Shown piece after piece: positions 60,396 to 64,000 of a DNA stretch of 64,000 nucleotides. The stretch spans positions 363,634 to 427,633 of the forward strand of contig NZ_AGFF01000007.1 of NCBI RefSeq assembly GCF_000226215.1. Reading direction: 5' to 3'. Below the pieces are notes generated by a model. The model had not been told where the DNA came from and made no database searches. It was given only the letters and a program-made list of their open reading frames with translations. The position numbers were made by a program, and so were the translations under genes. Within the stretch, counting starts at the first letter, position 1. Each line of letters opens with the position of its first letter. The stretch is from Dietzia alimentaria 72. GTDB taxonomy: Bacteria > Actinomycetota > Actinomycetes > Mycobacteriales > Mycobacteriaceae.

Positions 60396-60691
60396 TGGCC
60401 TGCGCTCCCGTCACCCTCGGCCCGGTCGGCAGGCTCCCAGTCGGTAACCCATCGGCGGCGGCGTTCGACCACTGCGGGCCGTCCACCCCATTCCACGATC
60501 TGGACTGTCTCGGTCTCCTCGACCAGTGGCGCGGGGGCGAGCAGACCAGCGGCGGCGAGAGCGCGGGCGACACCGAGTGCGTAGTCCTCGTGTGCGTCTT
60601 CCGGGACGCCGAACGCTGCGCCTGCCTGGAATTCTCGCGTACGACGGATCGCCTCGGCCACCTGTTCGATGGTGTTGTCCATGCCGGTCAC
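60392..60691 (-). CDS. Small phage protein (paralogous C-terminus)
   Basis: Protein of 99 aa with helical N-terminus (NTIEQVAEAIRRTREFQAGA, DYALGVARALAAAGLLAPAP) and a short sheet (ETVQIVEWGGRPAVVERRRR). It ends PADRAEGDGSAGQ, like the neighbour. The shared helix-plus-AALLAP pattern in both proteins suggests they are diverged copies. Overlaps both neighbours by ATGA. Confidence 0.65.
   Translation of the reverse strand: MTGMDNTIEQVAEAIRRTREFQAGAAFGVPEDAHEDYALGVARALAAAGLLAPAPLVEETETVQIVEWGGRPAVVERRRRWVTDWEPADRAEGDGSAGQ
60400..60437. repeat. Direct repeat, copy 2
   Basis: Second copy, 377 bp from the first, at the equivalent 3' end of the neighbouring small gene. A duplication of a gene or of a gene boundary is the likely origin. 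Confidence 0.85.
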
Positions 60692-61611
60692 GAGTTGCTC
60701 CCGCCCTGAGCAAGCACCTGGCGAGCGACGCGGCGCGACTCGTCTGCGACACCAGGCATCAGCTCGTCTACCAAATTCAAGTCGACCGCGCCGCCGGTGA
60801 TCTTCTTGATCATGTCGGCTATGGAGTCCAGGGCCCCGTGGACAGCGGCGTCGAGTTCGGCGGCCAGTTCCTCCACCGGGTCGACGGTGGCCTCAGCCTC
60901 GATCGCGCGAGCCCGACGGACCGCGATGAGGTACCGCAGGTCTGACTCGATCTCGTCCCACGCATGGTCAAGATCGCTGTCGGTGGGGTCGCGGAACTCC
61001 CACTGGCCGTCCGCGAGAGCGAAGTCCCGCGCGTCCTCCGGGTCGGTGAGCGCGTGGATGTGGCTCTCCCGCACGACGTAGACGGCGGGGTCGGCGCCGG
61101 ACACCAACGCCAGTACAGAGTCCGCCATCTGCCCAACGCTCCGGTCGGTAATGCCCCACACATTGAGGCAGTCGCGGATCACGTCCCAGATCTCGTCGCG
61201 GGAAGGCGCTGAGCCGGGCTGGCGCATCTCGGCGACCCGTGCTCGGGCGGTGAGGTCCACCTTGGCCTTCTCCAACTCCCGGACCTTAGCCTCGGCGCGG
61301 TCGGCGCGGCCGTTGGCCTGACTGGCACGCTTGTCGAGTTGCTCGGCGCGGGTAGCGGCGGTGTCGCGGGCTTTCTCTGCGCGGGCTACAGCCTCATCGC
61401 GCTCACGCTCGGCATGCTCGGCGCGGGTAGTGGCCTCGTTGCGTTCACCTTGCATGTCTATCGCGACCATTTCCCAGTTGACGCTGGGCTCCGACTTCGG
61501 GTGGTGGACGTTCAGCCATGCCGCGACCTCGTCGAGCACCGTGGTCGGGGTCGACATCGGGTGAAGGTCAAGCCTGGCAAAGTCGGATCGGGTCCATTCG
61601 TTGGTGGTCAT
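60688..61611 (-). CDS. Coiled-coil phage protein
   Basis: Protein of 307 aa. Residues about 50-125 are a long Ala/Glu/Arg coiled coil (ERNEATTRAEHAERERDEAV and RAEKARDTAATRAEQLDKRA). A soluble domain follows with RDEIWDVIRDCLNVWG and a helical C-terminus (DSIADMIKKITGGAVDLNLV). No family is recognised. It overlaps its neighbours by ATGA on both sides. Confidence 0.68.
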   Translation of the reverse strand: MTTNEWTRSDFARLDLHPMSTPTTVLDEVAAWLNVHHPKSEPSVNWEMVAIDMQGERNEATTRAEHAERERDEAVARAEKARDTAATRAEQLDKRASQANGRADRAEAKVRELEKAKVDLTARARVAEMRQPGSAPSRDEIWDVIRDCLNVWGITDRSVGQMADSVLALVSGADPAVYVVRESHIHALTDPEDARDFALADGQWEFRDPTDSDLDHAWDEIESDLRYLIAVRRARAIEAEATVDPVEELAAELDAAVHGALDSIADMIKKITGGAVDLNLVDELMPGVADESRRVARQVLAQGGSNS

Positions 61612-61997
61612 GGCGCGACCTCGCTAAGCACGTTCATAACCCGCTCGATCTCAAATCGGTCAGGTATGGCCTGGGCCAGAGCGAGACGGACATCATCGGC
61701 GCTGTACTTCACAGGCGGGCCAGCCATCTGAGAAAAGGCCGCTCGGATTCCCGCGACTGCGCGGCTGAAGCTTGCCCTAGCGGTGAAGTGCTCACCGGAC
61801 GGCAAGAACGTCACCGACTTCACCAACATCGGCACGTTCACCACGTACAGGTCAGGTGCGGGGGACGCGACGATCTCCGGGCCCTGCTCCGCTACGAAAG
61901 TGCCGATCGGCCGGCCGTCGATCAGGACATGCCCCGACGAGTAGTCGATCGTCAAATGCCGGCGATCGAGTTCGGTATCTGGGTGCGCGATCACCAT
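61608..61997 (-). CDS. Hypothetical phage protein
   Basis: Protein of 129 aa: strand-rich first half (RRHLTIDYSSGHVLIDGRPI, DLYVVNVPMLVKSVTFLPSG) and helical second half (FSRAVAGIRAAFSQMAGPPV). GAGGAGAAG precedes ATG 61997. Its start lies within the end of a 30-codon ORF. Unrecognised. Confidence 0.65.
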   Translation of the reverse strand: MVIAHPDTELDRRHLTIDYSSGHVLIDGRPIGTFVAEQGPEIVASPAPDLYVVNVPMLVKSVTFLPSGEHFTARASFSRAVAGIRAAFSQMAGPPVKYSADDVRLALAQAIPDRFEIERVMNVLSEVAP

Positions 61998-62083
61998 CGT
62001 GCTTCTCCTCGAGCTAGACGCTGCATGGTTGCCCAGCCAGTCCAGGCGGGCAGGTGGGGGATCAAAGCGAGCCAGTGGCTCAT
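61991..62083 (-). CDS. Possible 30-residue peptide, overlapping chain
   Basis: ATG 62083 shares its A with the previous stop (TGATG); the stop lies within the next gene's first codons. The peptide (MSHWLALIPHLPAWTGWATM, then QRLARGEARW) is Trp-rich with a basic end. The position suggests translation, but the ribosome-binding site of the next gene lies inside it, so it may be mostly spacer. Confidence 0.35.
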   Translation of the reverse strand: MSHWLALIPHLPAWTGWATMQRLARGEARW

Positions 62084-62241
62084 CAGGTCACCTCGTCATT
62101 TCGGTCGGTCAAACGGCGACGAACCTCAGCCCGCACGGCAGGCAGGAGAGGGGAATCAGGGCCGAGGGCAGTGAGGCCGGCCACGAGGTCGTCGTCGGTC
62201 ATCTTCGCCGCGAGCTCGCGGCACGAATCGTCAAGACTCAT
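62083..62241 (-). CDS. 52-residue acidic phage protein
   Basis: ATG 62241 shares a base with the exonuclease stop (TGATG). The peptide (MSLDDSCRELAAKMTDDDLV, ... VRAEVRRRLTDRNDEVT) is helical and charged. It fills what would otherwise be a 240-bp gap in the tightly packed array. Unrecognised. Confidence 0.55.
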   Translation of the reverse strand: MSLDDSCRELAAKMTDDDLVAGLTALGPDSPLLPAVRAEVRRRLTDRNDEVT

Positions 62242-62783
62242 CACTCGCCACCTCGCAGGAGTTGGAACGCGCGCGCGGTAGCTCGGGTATCACCGAGTGC
62301 GGAATGCGCTTCCTCGTTGGTGACGTCGAGGATGGCGAAGATGTCAGCCGCCGAGGCGGGTTCGCTCGGATCGGTTCCGAGGACGCCCGCGGCGTACGTC
62401 GCGAGGTCCCGGAGCCTGTGGCTTCTACGACACTCGATGCGGTGGTGAGCCAGTGCCGCGTCCACGAACGCGGCATCGAACCACGGATTAACCCCGGCGA
62501 GAATGTTGCCGTCAAGCATCGTGGCGAGCTCCTCCCACGCCTTGATCGTGTCCCTCTCGTCGAGGGTGTTGTCATAGACGGCGCGCTCGAAGTACCGGTT
62601 CACACGCATCGCGGGGCCACTCGCCAAAGTGCGCCACCCCAGCGAAGTGGGAGTCGGTACGAAGTAGTGCTCCGCACCAGTGGTCAGGTCGATGGCCGCG
62701 ACTTCCAGGACATCGTGCATGTTTGGATCGAGACCAGACGTTTCGACGTCGACGACGATCAGGTGCGGGGTTGTGTCGGTCAT
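62241..62783 (-). CDS. DEDDh 3'-5' exonuclease (DnaQ / RNase T-like)
   Basis: Protein of 180 aa with exonuclease motif I VDVETSGLDP, motif II around LAGVNPWFDAAFVD and motif III HSALGDTRATA (His and Asp). These supply the Asp, Glu, Asp, His and Asp that bind two metals. Such phage proteins proofread or process DNA ends during replication or recombination. It overlaps its neighbours by 1-4 bases. Confidence 0.88.
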   Translation of the reverse strand: MTDTTPHLIVVDVETSGLDPNMHDVLEVAAIDLTTGAEHYFVPTPTSLGWRTLASGPAMRVNRYFERAVYDNTLDERDTIKAWEELATMLDGNILAGVNPWFDAAFVDAALAHHRIECRRSHRLRDLATYAAGVLGTDPSEPASAADIFAILDVTNEEAHSALGDTRATARAFQLLRGGE

Positions 62784-63490
62784 GATGCCTTCTTGGTGTT
62801 GGCGTAGACGGTGTCGATCTCGTCCCGGATGGCGCGCGCTGCGAGGCGGAGGACGTCGCCGACGGATTTGGGCTGACCGAGTGCTTGGTTGTCCATGCGG
62901 GTTGCGAGGGCGTCGAACGCTTTCTTGTCGGCGTTGCGGGACCCGGTCGTGACAGCGGGCGCGGGCGTGGCGCGGGTCTTCTCGAGCTTGGAGTGAAGAT
63001 CGGCGACGGTGTTGCGGAGTTTGTTCAGCTCCCCTTCGGCAAGCTCGCTGTCGCGGCCGGCTGTTGCGACATCCGACTCCAGGCTGGTGATCTTGGCCAA
63101 CGCATCCTTCAACTGGGCGTTAGCCTCGTCGAGATCGCGCTCAGTGCGAGCGATCGAGGACTCGCTGACGCGGATCTCCTTCTCGGTATCCCGCAGCTTC
63201 TTCGCCAGAGCGTCGCGTTGGTCCCGGGCGTCAGCCAGGTCTTGCTTGGAGCGGGTCTGGCCGTCTTTGTGGACGTGGTCGAGCAACTGCTCAATCGTCT
63301 CGGGCAGGTGCGATGCGGGGTCGCCGGTGAGCTTCGACGCGTGCGCTTCGGCGCTGTTCAGCATTTCGGTGGCGCGGGCCGCGCCTTCGTCAATGCGGTG
63401 AGGGGCTAGGAGCTGCTCGAGCGCTGCGCATACGTCCGCATCGCGGACGATGAACACTCCAGCCGCGGTGGGCCGTTGCGTGGTGGTCAT
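62780..63490 (-). CDS. Coiled-coil phage protein
   Basis: Protein of 236 aa; residues about 75-165 form a long coiled coil (LADARDQRDALAKKLRDTEK, AGRDSELAEGELNKLRNTVA). N-terminal TAAGVFIVRDADVCAALEQL and C-terminal GDVLRLAARAIRDEIDTVYA flank it. Unrecognised. The N-terminal segment resembles sequences that recur in actinophage early proteins only loosely. Overlaps the exonuclease start (ATGA). Confidence 0.66.
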   Translation of the reverse strand: MTTTQRPTAAGVFIVRDADVCAALEQLLAPHRIDEGAARATEMLNSAEAHASKLTGDPASHLPETIEQLLDHVHKDGQTRSKQDLADARDQRDALAKKLRDTEKEIRVSESSIARTERDLDEANAQLKDALAKITSLESDVATAGRDSELAEGELNKLRNTVADLHSKLEKTRATPAPAVTTGSRNADKKAFDALATRMDNQALGQPKSVGDVLRLAARAIRDEIDTVYANTKKAS

Positions 63491-63657
63491 GGTGTGGTCC
63501 TCTGGTCGAGTTCGGTGAGGAGATCGGTCTGCCCAGGGATGGGCGGGTGGTCAAGGGCGGCTTCACGGCCGGCGATCCAACGGAAGATCTGGGCCTGCCG
63601 GTCCGGTGGGAGAGAGGCCCACCAGGCGTCAGCGAGACGGGCCTGCGGGCTAGTCAT
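63487..63657 (-). CDS. 56-residue phage protein
   Basis: ATG 63657 lies within the last codons of the preceding gene and its stop overlaps the coiled-coil gene start. The peptide (SPQARLADAWWASLPPDRQA, QIFRWIAGREAALDHPPIPG) is a helical Trp-rich segment with a Pro-rich turn. Unrecognised. Confidence 0.58.
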   Translation of the reverse strand: MTSPQARLADAWWASLPPDRQAQIFRWIAGREAALDHPPIPGQTDLLTELDQRTTP

Positions 63658-64000
63658 CCTCTGCAGGCTGGTCGTCGTCGCTACCTTCCTGAAACGCGTT
63701 GTACTCACGCAGTAGCGCTTCCTCGACCGCAGACAGCGGGTAGTCGTAGTCGAGCTCGAGGGTCACGAGGTGAGCGGCGGTGGTGCCGTCCCACGACTCA
63801 GGGATCGCGAGCGCTTCGTGGTCGCGGTCCGAACCGACATGGACCCACCAGGCGGCGAAGATCAGCCGATCGAGGGACCACCCGGCGGGGTCGAGGGCCC
63901 GGTCATCCGCGGCGAGCTTGGCGTCGGGGCCGGCCACGATCGGTGCGAGGCGCTGCCTATTGCTGGCCAGCGTGTACCCGTCGCCCTCAACGGTGATCAG
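63650..64000 (-). CDS. Phage protein, 5' end outside window
   Basis: The frame is open to the right edge, so the GTG at 63937 need not be the start: the upstream codons read LITVEGDGYTLASNRQRLAP, good protein-like sequence. At least 116 residues are present, ending in an acidic stretch (EGSDDDQPAEDD). The segment SLDRLIFAAWWVHVGSDRD is helical and aromatic. Unrecognised. Confidence 0.6.
   Translation of the reverse strand: MITVEGDGYTLASNRQRLAPIVAGPDAKLAADDRALDPAGWSLDRLIFAAWWVHVGSDRDHEALAIPESWDGTTAAHLVTLELDYDYPLSAVEEALLREYNAFQEGSDDDQPAEDD

Larger units (their letters stand above)
30103..64000. mobile_element. Temperate siphophage-type prophage, left part (continues past the window)
   Basis: From the tRNA fragment to the right edge nearly all genes are phage genes: integrase beside the junction, then lysis, tail, head, packaging and small early-type genes, all read leftward except the integrase pair and one tiny ORF. 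Gene order is that of long-tailed actinobacteriophages. LysB implies a mycolate-bearing host. All key structural genes are open, so the prophage may be functional; the repressor, replication genes and right junction are outside. At least 33.9 kb is present. Confidence 0.95.

Overview
The window is high-GC actinobacterial DNA of two kinds joined at about 30.1 kb: a stretch of conserved chromosome (1-30,100) and the left part of a temperate siphophage-type prophage (30,103 to past the right edge).

Organism. Gene content and order follow the purine, mycothiol and phosphate region of mycolic-acid bacteria: purC, S9 oligopeptidase, purS-purQ, purL, an SCP-like gene, purF, purM, DUF3073, ygfZ, an aminodeoxychorismate-lyase-like gene, nitrobindin, a CysA-type sulfurtransferase, lmeA, glnR, mshD, the pst genes, phoU and a dus gene. 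This is the order known from Mycobacterium tuberculosis around Rv0780-Rv0823c, with insertions and losses. mshD (mycothiol), lmeA (lipomannan) and a phage LysB-type esterase all point to the Mycobacteriales. A Dietzia- or Gordonia-like genus is my guess; the sequence does not settle the genus.

Chromosome, left to right. At 1-386 a SHOCT membrane protein is coupled to the start of a Tat-exported protein, probably a multicopper oxidase. At 566-1429 is a monoacylglycerol-lipase-like hydrolase. Between 1468 and 16462 lie six de novo purine genes, interleaved with an oligopeptidase, a glutathione peroxidase, an enoyl-reductase/saccharopine-dehydrogenase-like protein, a DUF1275 membrane protein, a divergent pair of membrane proteins (one with an LssY C-terminal domain) and a sterol-carrier-like protein. 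From 16.5 to 22.1 kb come housekeeping genes, including a leftward lmeA-sulfurtransferase-unknown-32 aa membrane peptide-nitrobindin operon. GlnR and MshD form an overlapping pair. Four phased 11-nt repeats (a PHO-box-like operator) precede pstS-pstC-pstA-pstB; phoU and dus converge on this operon.

Prophage. A 3' fragment of tRNA-Thr(TGT) marks one attachment junction. A tyrosine integrase and a DUF732-like lipoprotein are read rightward. Nearly everything else is read leftward. In transcription order (right to left) there are small overlapping early-type genes with a DEDDh exonuclease and coiled-coil proteins, a large HNH protein, a small HNH nuclease, both terminase subunits, portal, minor head protein, scaffold, capsid, head-tail connectors, major tail protein, tail chaperones with a likely -1 frameshift, a 1690 aa tape measure carrying two wall-degrading domains, minor tail proteins, LysB, endolysin, and four small membrane proteins. 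The repressor, the replication core, the intact tRNA-Thr and the other attachment site should lie beyond 64000.
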